NCBI RefSeq assembly: GCF_902168175.1
Contig: NZ_CABHOU010000052.1
Span: forward strand, 28,281 to 92,280
Origin: an uncultured Chitinophaga sp.
GTDB taxonomy: Bacteria; Bacteroidota; Bacteroidia; Chitinophagales; Chitinophagaceae
Length of the DNA: 64,000 nucleotides
Direction of reading: 5' to 3'
Shown here: positions 40,431 to 48,581 of the stretch, one piece after another
Position numbering within the stretch: position 1 is the stretch's first letter
Layout of the letters: the number at the start of each line of letters is the position of its first letter
The notes under the pieces: generated by a model
What the model saw: only the letters and a program-made list of their open reading frames with translations
Told to the model about the DNA's origin: nothing
The model's database searches: none
Program-made: the position numbers and the translations under genes

Positions 40431-41624
40431 ATGAATCTTGCATTTTGGAGAAAGAAAGACGGTCAGCCAAAGAAAAAGAAGTCGCCGCTACGTGAGTGGA
40501 TTGATGCGGCTGTCTTTGCGATCATTGCTGCCACTTTGATCCGTACTTTCATTTTCGAAGCCTACACCATCCCTACGCCCTCCATGGAGAAAACCTTACT
40601 GGTTAATGATTTTCTCTTTGTAAGCAAGATCAGTTATGGTCCGCGTGTGCCAATGACGCCGCTGTCCGTTCCTTTTACACATCATACACTTCCTTTTACT
40701 AAATATTCTAAAGCCTACTCTGAAGCCGTTCAGTGGAAATACCGCCGCTGGTGGGGCTTTACCGACATCAAACGAAATGATGTGGTAGTGTTTAACTTCC
40801 CTGAAGGTGATACCGTGGCATTGGAGCAGCAAGACCGCAGTTATTATGCGCTGGTGCGTCAAAGTGGTCGTGATTACGTATGGGCGAACAACCATGTTAC
40901 GTCCCGCCCGGTAGATAAACGCGAAAACTACATAAAACGTTGTCTTGCGATTGCAGGAGATACGTTAAAAATTGTAAATGGCGAAGTATTCATTAACGGC
41001 CAGCCTGCACCGGTACCTCCGCATAGCGAGCATTTTTATAATGTAACTACTTCCGGCGATCCGCTGAACGCCAGCCGCCTCGAAGAGCTTGGCATTGATG
41101 CAGAACCGATCGAGATCACGGGTAACAATACCTATATCTACAATTTAACGAAAGATAATGTGACTGCCCTGCGGGGTCTGAAGCCCGCAGTACAGGGCGT
41201 TACGCCTTACTTCCGTTACTCTCCCGGTGTTACCGAGCCTAATCCCGACGCTGTATTCCCGCAGGATACCTCGTTGCACTGGAACCTCGATAACTTCGGT
41301 CCGCTGTACGTTCCAAAAGAAGGCGAAACCGTTAAGCTCGATTCTTCCAACATCGCATTTTACCGCCGTGTAATTGGTGTGTACGAAGGCAATAAGCTGG
41401 AAGAGAAAGAGGGGAAGATTTTCATTAACGGTAAGCAGAGCGATATGTACACGTTCAAATTGAACTATTACTGGATGATGGGCGATAACCGTAATAACTC
41501 ACTGGACAGCCGCTATTGGGGCTTTGTGCCGGAAGATCATGTGGTAGGTAAAGCCTGGATCATATGGATGAGTTATGGTAAAGATGGTATCCGCTGGAGC
41601 CGTTTGTTCAGAGGCATTCACTAA
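40431..41624 (+). CDS. lepB: Signal peptidase I
   Basis: 397 residues. It cleaves signal peptides from exported proteins on the outer face of the inner membrane. One membrane segment near residue 25-42 (AAVFAIIAATLIRTFIFE) precedes the catalytic Ser in TIPTPSMEKTL. The catalytic Lys lies in ENYIKRCLAIAGDTL (about residue 167). The late GDNRNNSLDSRYWGFVP box is diagnostic. The protein is longer than E. coli LepB because of insertions between the Lys box and the GDNR box (about 190-330), common in Bacteroidota. Divergent from the CarH-like regulator; ends at a terminator before cdd. Confidence 0.95.
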   Translation: MNLAFWRKKDGQPKKKKSPLREWIDAAVFAIIAATLIRTFIFEAYTIPTPSMEKTLLVNDFLFVSKISYGPRVPMTPLSVPFTHHTLPFTKYSKAYSEAVQWKYRRWWGFTDIKRNDVVVFNFPEGDTVALEQQDRSYYALVRQSGRDYVWANNHVTSRPVDKRENYIKRCLAIAGDTLKIVNGEVFINGQPAPVPPHSEHFYNVTTSGDPLNASRLEELGIDAEPIEITGNNTYIYNLTKDNVTALRGLKPAVQGVTPYFRYSPGVTEPNPDAVFPQDTSLHWNLDNFGPLYVPKEGETVKLDSSNIAFYRRVIGVYEGNKLEEKEGKIFINGKQSDMYTFKLNYYWMMGDNRNNSLDSRYWGFVPEDHVVGKAWIIWMSYGKDGIRWSRLFRGIH

Positions 41625-41644
41625 TCTTATTGTGATAAAATTAC

Positions 41645-41688
41645 GGAGAGGGATGAAAGGCAACTTTCATCCCTCTCTTTTTTGTATT
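41645..41688 (+). terminator. Intrinsic terminator after lepB
   Basis: GAGAGGGATGAAA pairs with TTTCATCCCTCTC (13 bp, loop GGCAAC), then TTTTTTG. Confidence 0.92.
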
Positions 41689-41707
41689 AATTGCATAAAT
41701 TGTATGT

Positions 41708-42193
41708 ATGAAAAAAGTACAGCAGTCATTCGAATACCTGCAATGCGACGACCTGCAGTTCCTGGCACCGGAAGATGCGGCGTTGCTGGTACACGCTCAG
41801 CAATCGGTAATACATGCGTATGCGCCGTATTCCAAATTCAGGGTGGCTGCCATCGTAAAACTTGATAATGGAGAAACTGTAACGGGCACTAACCAGGAAA
41901 ACGCATCTTATCCTGTAGGTATTTGTGCGGAACGTACTGCTTTATCGGCCGCATCATCTTTATATCCCGGAGTGGGTATTGAAGCGATAGCTGTGAGTTA
42001 TCAGAATGAACAGGGCGAAAGTACCGTTCCGATATCACCCTGCGGTATTTGCCGGCAAACGCTGGCGGAGTACGAACAGCGGCAACATAAACCTATCCGT
42101 ATTATTTTAGGTGGACAAACCGGGCCAGTATGGTTGATAAACAGTGTGTTGGACATACTTCCGTTCTCTTTTTCGGCAGATAGTATGAAATAG
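41708..42193 (+). CDS. cdd: Cytidine deaminase
   Basis: 161 residues, a zinc-dependent deaminase converting cytidine and deoxycytidine to uridine forms in pyrimidine salvage. Zinc and catalytic residues are visible: CAERTAL (Cys and proton-shuttle Glu, about residues 73-75) and PCGICRQ (two Cys). KFRVAAIVKLDNGETVTGTN and YPVGICAERT form the nucleoside site. Length fits the homotetrameric type with an N-terminal extension. Monocistronic between the lepB terminator and the TPR gene's own promoter. Confidence 0.94.
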   Translation: MKKVQQSFEYLQCDDLQFLAPEDAALLVHAQQSVIHAYAPYSKFRVAAIVKLDNGETVTGTNQENASYPVGICAERTALSAASSLYPGVGIEAIAVSYQNEQGESTVPISPCGICRQTLAEYEQRQHKPIRIILGGQTGPVWLINSVLDILPFSFSADSMK

Positions 42194-42266
42194 TGTTCAC
42201 TTGTATATAACACAAAGGTTATCTTAAATTAACGTTAAAAAGCTATGTTATAAATTATAACATATT

Positions 42267-42274
42267 TATATTTG
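42267..42274 (+). promoter_or_regulatory. -7 promoter box TATATTTG of the exported TPR gene
   Basis: Exact TAnnTTTG match, 28 bases before the ATG at 42303, in very A/T-rich DNA. Confidence 0.55.
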
Positions 42275-42302
42275 TGAAAAGGGGCTAAAAACTCCTACGC
42301 CT

Positions 42303-43316
42303 ATGACCGTATCCCGAACCTGTATCCTATGGCTGCAGTTGCTGCTAGTAACCGCCGGCAACCATGCAATAGCTTCCTCACCGGAGAATGATCACAAGGC
42401 AAAGAAATTGTATAAAGAAGGTCTGGCACTGAAACAACAGGGCCAACTGGATGCCGCTTTGGAGCGCTTTACGGCAGCCGTAAGGGAAGATGGTGCTTTT
42501 ACCGGCGCTTATCTTGAACTGGGGCTGGTTTATCGCTTACAACGGCAGACTGAATCTGCGAAGCAGCAGTTTTTGGTACTTTTAAAAAAGGAACCGTCCA
42601 ATAAAGTGGCGCTGCAGAATGTAGCAGAACTTTATTTCGAGCAGAAGGCTTATGAAGACGCGCTTACCTATGCCCAATATGCACAGGAAGCAGGTGCAGC
42701 CCGGATGGAAAAGATGATGGGACTTTGTTACTATCATTTAGACCATGCCGAAGAAGCAATACTCCACCTGCAGAAAGCGTTACATGAAGAGCCGGACAAC
42801 CCGGCGGTCCCTTACAAAATAGCGCAGGTGCTGGCACTGAAAGAACGCTATGCCGAAAGTATCGAATACTACCACGCTTCCCTCCGGATAGACAGCACCC
42901 AGGCCAACTTATTTTATGAACTAGCAATGATGTATTACAATATGGCAAACTTTAAACATGCTGCTGGCGCCTTTGAAAAGGCTAATGTATTAGGGCGCCC
43001 CGCCGATGCGGATTATTATTTTAACCTTGGCAATGCCTGTTTGCGGCAATCAGAAACAGAAGAAGGCATTCGTCACCTGAAATCAGCGCTCACACTGCGT
43101 CCGAAAGATATGCGTATCATGCTTTCGCTCGCTAACGCGTATTATAAAAAACAAGACTACACCAACGCCGTTACGCAATGGAATATCATCCTGGCGTTGC
43201 AGCCCATGAACGCTTTCGCCATGTTTATGCTTGGCAAATCGTATATGGGTGCGGGTGAGGTAATGAAAGGTCAGCAAATTTGCGACCAGGCATTAGCACT
43301 CGGCGACGTTAAATAA
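42303..43316 (+). CDS. Exported tetratricopeptide repeat protein
   Basis: 337 residues with a signal peptide (ending near AIASS) and about eight TPR units covering most of the mature chain: AKKLYKEGLALKQQGQLDAA, AYLELGLVYRLQRQTESAKQ, NLFYELAMMYYNMANFKHAA, DYYFNLGNACLRQSETEEGI and so on. A periplasmic scaffold is the likely role; the partner is unknown. It has its own -7 box and terminator (43416-43450). Confidence 0.85.
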   Translation: MTVSRTCILWLQLLLVTAGNHAIASSPENDHKAKKLYKEGLALKQQGQLDAALERFTAAVREDGAFTGAYLELGLVYRLQRQTESAKQQFLVLLKKEPSNKVALQNVAELYFEQKAYEDALTYAQYAQEAGAARMEKMMGLCYYHLDHAEEAILHLQKALHEEPDNPAVPYKIAQVLALKERYAESIEYYHASLRIDSTQANLFYELAMMYYNMANFKHAAGAFEKANVLGRPADADYYFNLGNACLRQSETEEGIRHLKSALTLRPKDMRIMLSLANAYYKKQDYTNAVTQWNIILALQPMNAFAMFMLGKSYMGAGEVMKGQQICDQALALGDVK

Positions 43317-43415
43317 AATACTAATTACGCCATTGGACATTAAGGCACAAAGCAGCCAGGGGTAAGGCAAGCATCCCGATCAATTGTTTTGTGTTTCCGG
43401 TGGTATTTCTTTGAG

Positions 43416-43450
43416 AGGAATGTCTGTTATGGGCATTCCTTTTCTTTTTG
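43416..43450 (+). terminator. Probable terminator of the exported TPR gene
   Basis: AGGAATG (43416-43422) pairs with CATTCCT (43434-43440) around an 11-base loop, then TTTCTTTTTG. Confidence 0.75.
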
Positions 43451-43474
43451 TACCAGCGCTGGAACTACTATCGG

Positions 43475-43559
43475 GCCGCCGTTGTGTCACTCCCTTCAGC
43501 TGTGGTAACAACATTGGGCAAAGTTTCAGTTCTTCCATCACGGCGGTGTATACACCGCG
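43475..43559 (+). repeat. REP-like intergenic repeat, copy E (full length)
   Basis: Core GCCGCCGTTGTGTCACTCCC, CTTCAGC, a middle that matches copy C in GTAACAAC and TTGGGCAAAG, then CATCACGGCGGT and the palindrome CGGTGTATACACCG at 43544-43557. Confidence 0.88.
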
Positions 43560-43569
43560 CTATCCCTAA

Positions 43570-43601
43570 ATAAAAAACGCCGCCGGAAGCCCGGCGGCGC
43601 T
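43570..43601 (-). terminator. Intrinsic terminator after argS
   Basis: On the minus strand, GCGCCGCCGGG pairs with the CCGGCGGCG arm around a three-to-four base loop, then TTTTTTATTT. Confidence 0.9.
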
Positions 43602-43619
43602 GTATTCACAACTATCTTC

Positions 43620-45545
43620 CTACATCCTTTCCGGCACATCAATACCCAGCAGCTTCAGGCTCTGCGCAATGGTGTTAGCGGTAAGTGATGCGATTTGTAA
43701 GCGTAAGTGTTTCTTTTCTTCGTTCTCTGCTTCCATTACTGAATACACATAACGGCCACTCTCTTTCTTTGCATAGAAGGAGTTGAAACTTTGCGCCAGC
43801 TGGAACGCGTAGTTGGCGATCAGTGCGGGGCTTGTTTCCCGGCCAGCATCTTCTACGATAGTGCCGAACTGCTCGTTGAGCATGATCAGCTCTTTTTCCA
43901 ATGGCAGCAGGGGCTGCGTGTAGGCGTAGGCAGATGAAAGTGCGGTGGCGCCAAAGTCGCGCAGTATTGAACGGATACGTGCGTATGCGTATTGGATGAA
44001 TGGGGCGGTGAAGCCGTGCAGGTCAATGGAGGCTTCGGGGTTGAAGACCATCGTTTTGCGCGGGTCTACTTTCAGCAGGAAGAACTTCATCGCACCTAAA
44101 CCAATAGTCTGGTAAAGGCTGGTGAGTTCATCTTCTGTAAAGTCTTTTACCTTACCCAGTTCCTGCGTTTGTTTCTTCGCGGTATCGAGCATTTCGTCGA
44201 TCATGTCGTCCGCATCCACTACAGTGCCTTCGCGGCTTTTCATACGGCCGTGCGGCAGTTCCACCATACCGTAGGAGAGGTGGTGAATGCCTGCTGCGCA
44301 AGGCTCCTGCATCTTCTCCAGTATCAGTTTTAATACCTTGAAGTGATAAGCCTGCTCGTCCGCCACCACGTACATACTCTGTTCCATCTGGTAGTCGTCG
44401 TACTTCAGGCGGGCAGTGCCCAGGTCTTGTGTGATATATACAGAAGTGCCATCGCCACGGAGCAGTAATTTCTGATCGAGGCCGTCGGCGGTAAGATCTA
44501 TCCAAACAGAATTATCTTCTTTGCGGAACAGTACACCTTTTTGCAACCCTTCTTCTACTACGGCTTTGCCGAGCAGGTAAGTTTCGCTTTCGTAATACAT
44601 CTTATCGAAATCGATACCCAGGCGTTTGTAAGTTTGGTCGAAACCTTTGTACACCCACTGGTTCATGGTACTCCACAGGCCGCGTACATCCGGATTACCG
44701 GCTTCCCACTGCTGCAGCATGATTTTAGCCTGCACCATGATCTCCGTTTTGTTACGGGCCAGTTCCTTGATCTCGTCGGTGATCTTGGCTGTTTTCTCTT
44801 TATCGCTCTGTATTTCCGGTTTTATGAAAGCGGTGTGCAGTTTTCTTACCTTCTCCAGGTCTTCGCCATCGAAGTCGCTGAATTTACCTTCCAGTACGCG
44901 GGAAATAATGGGTTCTGCCTGTTCTTTAAGAATGCTTTCGAACTTCACGTAGTAGTCGCCTACCAGGTGATCGCCTTTAATACCGGTGCTTTCAGGGGTG
45001 TCGCCATGGGCGAACAACTGCCAGGCCAGCATCGATTTACAAATGTGGATACCGCGGTCGTTTACCAGGTTGGCTTTAATTACCTCGTAACCATTCGCTT
45101 TTAATATTTCCGCTACCGAATAACCGAGGAAGTTGTTACGCAAATGGCCCAGGTGCAGGGGTTTATTGGTGTTAGGAGAGGAGTATTCCACCATCACCTT
45201 TTTACCATTAGCCGGTTTGTGCCCTGTTAACTTATTATTATATGATGATTGTAAATAGCCCGTCCAGTAACCATCTTTAATGCTCAGGTTCAGGAAGCCC
45301 TTTACCACATTGAAACCGGCCACCAGTTCAGGGAAAGCGTTCAGCATAGCGTTGCCTATGGCCTTTCCTGTTTCTTCAGGACTTTGGCGGCTCATTTTAG
45401 TGAAACCGAAAGTTACGACAGTATATTCCCCTTCAAACTCGGGTTTGGTGATGTTAACGGCAATGTCCTGCGCCGTTACCGGCTGCTGGTAAATTTCGTT
45501 TATGGCTGCTGCGGCAGCATTTTTGATGGCAAGTACAACACTCAT
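43620..45545 (-). CDS. argS: Arginyl-tRNA synthetase
   Basis: 641 residues from the ATG at 45545. The frame is open to 45602, but a perfect -7 box (TACCTTTG, minus 45578-45585) lies in that stretch, so the later start is right. Class I synthetase charging tRNA-Arg. The HIGH-equivalent is HLGHLRNN in the segment SSPNTNKPLHLGHLRN. ArgRS lacks a normal KMSKS loop, and here the region reads GRMKSREGTVVDADDMIDEM. The N-terminal Add-1 domain (about 1-110) and the C-terminal all-helical anticodon-binding DALR domain (about 510-641) are present. Confidence 0.96.
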   Translation of the reverse strand: MSVVLAIKNAAAAAINEIYQQPVTAQDIAVNITKPEFEGEYTVVTFGFTKMSRQSPEETGKAIGNAMLNAFPELVAGFNVVKGFLNLSIKDGYWTGYLQSSYNNKLTGHKPANGKKVMVEYSSPNTNKPLHLGHLRNNFLGYSVAEILKANGYEVIKANLVNDRGIHICKSMLAWQLFAHGDTPESTGIKGDHLVGDYYVKFESILKEQAEPIISRVLEGKFSDFDGEDLEKVRKLHTAFIKPEIQSDKEKTAKITDEIKELARNKTEIMVQAKIMLQQWEAGNPDVRGLWSTMNQWVYKGFDQTYKRLGIDFDKMYYESETYLLGKAVVEEGLQKGVLFRKEDNSVWIDLTADGLDQKLLLRGDGTSVYITQDLGTARLKYDDYQMEQSMYVVADEQAYHFKVLKLILEKMQEPCAAGIHHLSYGMVELPHGRMKSREGTVVDADDMIDEMLDTAKKQTQELGKVKDFTEDELTSLYQTIGLGAMKFFLLKVDPRKTMVFNPEASIDLHGFTAPFIQYAYARIRSILRDFGATALSSAYAYTQPLLPLEKELIMLNEQFGTIVEDAGRETSPALIANYAFQLAQSFNSFYAKKESGRYVYSVMEAENEEKKHLRLQIASLTANTIAQSLKLLGIDVPERM

Positions 45546-45577
45546 CCTGATGATAATTGTTAAAATTGATAAGTGAG

Positions 45578-45585
45578 CAAAGGTA
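45578..45585 (-). promoter_or_regulatory. -7 promoter box TACCTTTG of argS
   Basis: Exact TAnnTTTG match on the minus strand, 32 bases before the ATG at 45545. Confidence 0.6.
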
Positions 45586-45677
45586 ATCGGAAATCCGGAC
45601 ATTGTGACGCACCTGTAGCTACCGCCTTGTTTTTAGTGATTTTATCATCTTTTATATAACCAAAAACGCGATGACGC

Positions 45678-46349
45678 ATGACTACAGAAATATTGAACGG
45701 TAAGAGAAAGATGATGATATTCGATATGGATAACACGATTTTACAGCAAAGCTTTATCCATACCGCCGCACGCCAGTTTGGTTTCTACGACGAGTTAAAC
45801 GCTATAGTGGCCGAAAAACTGGATGATGTACCCCGCACCCGGAAAATAGCCCTGCTGATGAAAGGCCGTACCCGCCAGGAGATAACCAGCGTGGTGGCGG
45901 GTATCCCCATGGTGGAAGATGCGCTTGAAGTAATGAACGGCTTAAGAGCCAAGGGCTACACTATTGGTATTATCAGTGATAGTTATGATTGTGTTACGGG
46001 TTATGTATCCGAACAACTGAGCATGGATTTTTCCTGCTCGAACGAGCTGGTGTTCGCTATGGGCGTAACTACCGGTGAGGTGGTGATTCCGCAGGCTTTC
46101 CTGCACCAGCCGGGCAGCATCTGTACCCACATTTACTGTAAAACAAATGTGATGCACCATGTGATGGGTGTTTACGGATTTACTATCGACCAGGTGGTAG
46201 CGGTAGGAGATGGACCTAACGATGTTTGTATGATCAGCAAAGCCGGGCACGGTGTGGCGTTTAATGCCAGAACAGCATTGCTGACAGAGGTGGCCGACCA
46301 GGAGTTGAACGACCAGACTTTCCGGCCATTGCTGGAACTGGGAAAATAG
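45678..46349 (+). CDS. HAD-superfamily phosphatase (phosphoserine-phosphatase-like)
   Basis: 223 residues. Motif I FDMDNT (nucleophile and general-acid Asp pair, about residues 15-20), motif II IISDSYD (Ser in the TIGIISDS strand), the Lys of motif III probably in HIYCKTNVM, and motif IV VAVGDGPNDVCMISKAG with the two Asp that bind magnesium. The helical cap between motifs I and II is of the SerB/C1 type. The overall layout resembles phosphoserine phosphatase (HAD-IB), but the substrate cannot be assigned with confidence. Divergent from argS with 132 bases between starts. Confidence 0.85.
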   Translation: MTTEILNGKRKMMIFDMDNTILQQSFIHTAARQFGFYDELNAIVAEKLDDVPRTRKIALLMKGRTRQEITSVVAGIPMVEDALEVMNGLRAKGYTIGIISDSYDCVTGYVSEQLSMDFSCSNELVFAMGVTTGEVVIPQAFLHQPGSICTHIYCKTNVMHHVMGVYGFTIDQVVAVGDGPNDVCMISKAGHGVAFNARTALLTEVADQELNDQTFRPLLELGK

Positions 46350-46362
46350 GGTAGATGGTATC

Positions 46363-46484
46363 CTGGTAAAGGGCAGGTAAAGGGCAGTTTAAGGGCAGGC
46401 TAAGGGCATGGGTGCCTGCCAGCAAGCATTTGAGGGCCCTTCAACCTCGGGAATGCCTATTCCCACTGTGGTTTCGACGTGTGC
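46363..46484 (-). repeat. Dispersed element 2, copy 2, with an 11-bp tandem array
   Basis: GGGCA occurs at 46371, 46382, 46393 and 46404, steps of exactly 11. In reverse complement the order is CAGTGGGAATAGGCAT, a diverged spacer, AGGCACCCA, then TGCCCTT units, the same order as at 6054-6175 on the other strand. Confidence 0.8.
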
Positions 46485-46629
46485 GGGTTTGCTATTTAAC
46501 ATAGCGGGGAAATGGTGATTGATAATCAATTCGATAGGATGTTTGTATATGTTCGCTATATCTAAAGTCAGTTTTTGCTATTATAACTGATTAAAAATGA
46601 ATTGAATAGAATAGTGCGTTGCGTGAGTT

Positions 46630-46728
46630 GTATATCGTTGCTATATCATTTCTTTATCCCCGCTATATCATTTCTATATCCCCGCTATATCCTTTTTCCT
46701 TCCACGTACCTGTCACGTACCTGTGATC
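46630..46728 (+). repeat. 11-bp tandem array, nine units with a 22-bp higher period
   Basis: Consecutive 11-mers: GTATATCGTTG, CTATATCATTT, CTTTATCCCCG, CTATATCATTT, CTATATCCCCG, CTATATCCTTT, TTCCTTCCACG, TACCTGTCACG, TACCTGTGATC. The first six alternate two unit types, so GCTATATC recurs at 46640, 46662 and 46684 (22-base steps). The last units switch sequence but keep the phase. Confidence 0.85.
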
Positions 46729-46759
46729 CACCTTCCATCCTGTATCAAACTGCCTGTAA

Positions 46760-46790
46760 ATAAGAAAGCCGGCAAATAATGCCGGCTCTC
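46760..46790 (-). terminator. Intrinsic terminator after the OmpA-family gene
   Basis: AGCCGGCA pairs with TGCCGGCT around AATAA; on the minus strand it is followed by TTCTTATTT. Confidence 0.82.
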
Positions 46791-46814
46791 TGATATTAGA
46801 ATAGATAATCACAA

Positions 46815-48188
46815 TTAGTACAATACAAATTCCACACGCCTGTTCTGCTGCCTGCCCGCCGCTGTTTTATTCGTGGCGATCGGCTGTGTTTCGCCATAAC
46901 CTACTGCCTCTATTTTTGAAGGATTCACTCCTTTGCTAACAAGGTAGGCCTTCACCGATTCTGCCCTGTTCTTGGAAAGGATCATGTTATTATTGTCGTT
47001 GCCCACATTATCGGTATGGCCGCTCAGTTTGATGCTGAAGCCTTTTTGTGTGAGCAGTGCCGCTACTCTGTCAAGCGGAGGGAAAGAGGCTGGTTTAATG
47101 CTTGCTTTGCCTGTTTCGAATTCAAGGTTGGCAATCGCTTCGCGCACCAGCCTGTTATCGGCTTCTGTTACAAATATTTTTACTTCTTTAGGTTTAACGG
47201 TGTCTGGTTTTGGTAACGGACAGCCGGAGCCATCTACTTTTTCACCAGATGGAGTGTCGGGACATTTATCAAACATATCCGAAACGCCATCTTTGTCGCT
47301 ATCTGCGCTCAGTTTAGCGAGGTCGGCGGCCAGTTTGGCATTGTTCTCTTTTTGTGCGTCCAGTTCCATTCTTACCTGGTCGCGTTGTGCCGCAAGGTCA
47401 TCATACATTTCGGCTACCGGGTTATGCCAGGCCAACTGTGGTTTGGATTTACGGCCCAGTGGGAACTCCAGGCCAATGTAACCATAAGAGTATTTATCCC
47501 TGCCCGAACTGTTTACCACACCATCCAGGTTGTCGCCATCGAGGTAGTGCATGGTATAACCCAGGTCGAGGTTAACCGATTCGGAGAGTTTGAATTTTAA
47601 ACCTGCGCCAACAGGCACATAAAACTCTTTAATGCTGCCATCGGCTTTGTAGTCAGTGGTAACGTTACCCGTGGTGGTAAGTGTAGGTTTGTAACTGGCC
47701 AGTCCTCCACCTACAGATACATATAACTGCATAAAGTTTTGTTTGGCGAAGAAGTTCATATTGGCCACATTAAATACGGCGTTAATGCTGCCCGACCATT
47801 GCAGTTGTGTTTCAAACTGTTTGTAGGGACTGTTAGGCCGGGTACCGTTACCCAGGTCGTTGTCGTTATTTCCTTTCAGTTGCCCGCCCAGGAAATCGGC
47901 ACGTAACGACATCATATGCAGTATCTGCCATTTAAGATAGGCACCGTACCCATAAGATACCTGCCATTTAGTAAAGTCGTTATGCCCACCGGTAACGGCA
48001 ACAGGTGCCAGCAAACCGCCGTTAACGCCGATAGACCATTTGCGATAGCCTTCCGAGCCTTGAAACAGTCCTCCCGGAGCTGTGGTGGTAGTGTTACGTG
48101 GATTGGACGCTTCGTCCTGTGAGTAGCTGATCAATGGAGTCAAAATGGCCATCAGTATGATGACCAGGGTGAGGAAGTTTGTTTTCAT
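46815..48188 (-). CDS. OmpA-family outer membrane protein with calcium-binding type-3 repeats
   Basis: 457 residues. Signal peptide to about residue 23 (ending SYSQ). Residues about 45-255 form an outer-membrane beta-barrel with alternating strands (WSIGVNGGLLAPVAV, SVNLDLGYTMHYLDG, YGYIGLEFPLG). A helical linker (about 265-300) is followed by one thrombospondin type-3 calcium motif (DSDKDGVSDMFDKCPDTP, then DGSGCPLP). The C-terminal OmpA domain (about 345-457) has the peptidoglycan-binding signature FSIKLSGHTDNVG...NRAESVKAYLVSKGV...YGETQPIA. It tethers the outer membrane to murein. Monocistronic. Confidence 0.94.
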   Translation of the reverse strand: MKTNFLTLVIILMAILTPLISYSQDEASNPRNTTTTAPGGLFQGSEGYRKWSIGVNGGLLAPVAVTGGHNDFTKWQVSYGYGAYLKWQILHMMSLRADFLGGQLKGNNDNDLGNGTRPNSPYKQFETQLQWSGSINAVFNVANMNFFAKQNFMQLYVSVGGGLASYKPTLTTTGNVTTDYKADGSIKEFYVPVGAGLKFKLSESVNLDLGYTMHYLDGDNLDGVVNSSGRDKYSYGYIGLEFPLGRKSKPQLAWHNPVAEMYDDLAAQRDQVRMELDAQKENNAKLAADLAKLSADSDKDGVSDMFDKCPDTPSGEKVDGSGCPLPKPDTVKPKEVKIFVTEADNRLVREAIANLEFETGKASIKPASFPPLDRVAALLTQKGFSIKLSGHTDNVGNDNNNMILSKNRAESVKAYLVSKGVNPSKIEAVGYGETQPIATNKTAAGRQQNRRVEFVLY

Positions 48189-48581
48189 GAGATTGGTAGT
48201 TAAAGTTGTTACTGCATGGTTCCAAATTTCAAGCCATTGCGGTTATAACTGGATGAAACCTAGGGATTTGTATTGTTATGATCTCTTTTATTCATGTGTT
48301 TAATGTATTATTTGATCGCCGGAACGCTTACCGGGTGTATTTCTCGGGTTAAAGCCGGTTTGTCAGTAAAACCGGATCATCTGTCAGAAGAATTTTTAAG
48401 GCCCTGAATGCAGTCGGGAAAAAGGTGTGGCAGGTTGGGGAAGTCCAGTAAAATAAGGGCTTCGGAATGAGGTACTGACAATATTGCACATTTTGTCACT
48501 TGGCATAATCATTGACAAACCATAGACAAATCTGGGACAACAGGTTTTACACTTACAACTAAAAGGAGAACTTAATTAATC
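48189..48581. other. Divergent region between the OmpA-family gene and dnaK
   Basis: 393 bases without a gene. No CIRCE element (TTAGCACTC inverted repeat) is present upstream of dnaK. Three GACAA motifs exactly 11 bases apart lie at 48514, 48525 and 48536. A purine-rich AAAGGAG at about 48560-48567 lies 14 bases before the dnaK ATG. Confidence 0.7.
48514..48540 (+). promoter_or_regulatory. Three helically phased GACAA motifs upstream of dnaK
   Basis: GACAAACCATA, GACAAATCTGG, GACAACAGG: starts at 48514, 48525 and 48536. A fourth GACAA lies at 48477 and an inverted TTGTC at about 48493. The position, 40-70 bases before the start codon, suits a regulator or promoter element. Confidence 0.4.

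Larger units (their letters stand above)
43317..43619. other. Convergent intergenic region with a full REP-like repeat between two terminators
   Basis: Contains the TPR terminator (43416-43450), REP-like copy E (43475-43559) and the argS terminator (43570-43600). No gene is supported. Confidence 0.8.
46350..46814. other. Convergent intergenic region with dispersed element 2 and 11-/22-bp arrays
   Basis: No gene is supported. It holds copy 2 of the dispersed element with its array (46363-46484), a pair of TATAT units 11 bases apart (46546 and 46557), a nine-unit 11-bp array (46630-46728) and the OmpA terminator (46760-46790). Confidence 0.8.

Noticed and set aside
48189..48581. CIRCE/HrcA operator upstream of dnaK
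   Set aside because: The TTAGCACTC-N9-GAGTGCTAA pattern is absent.
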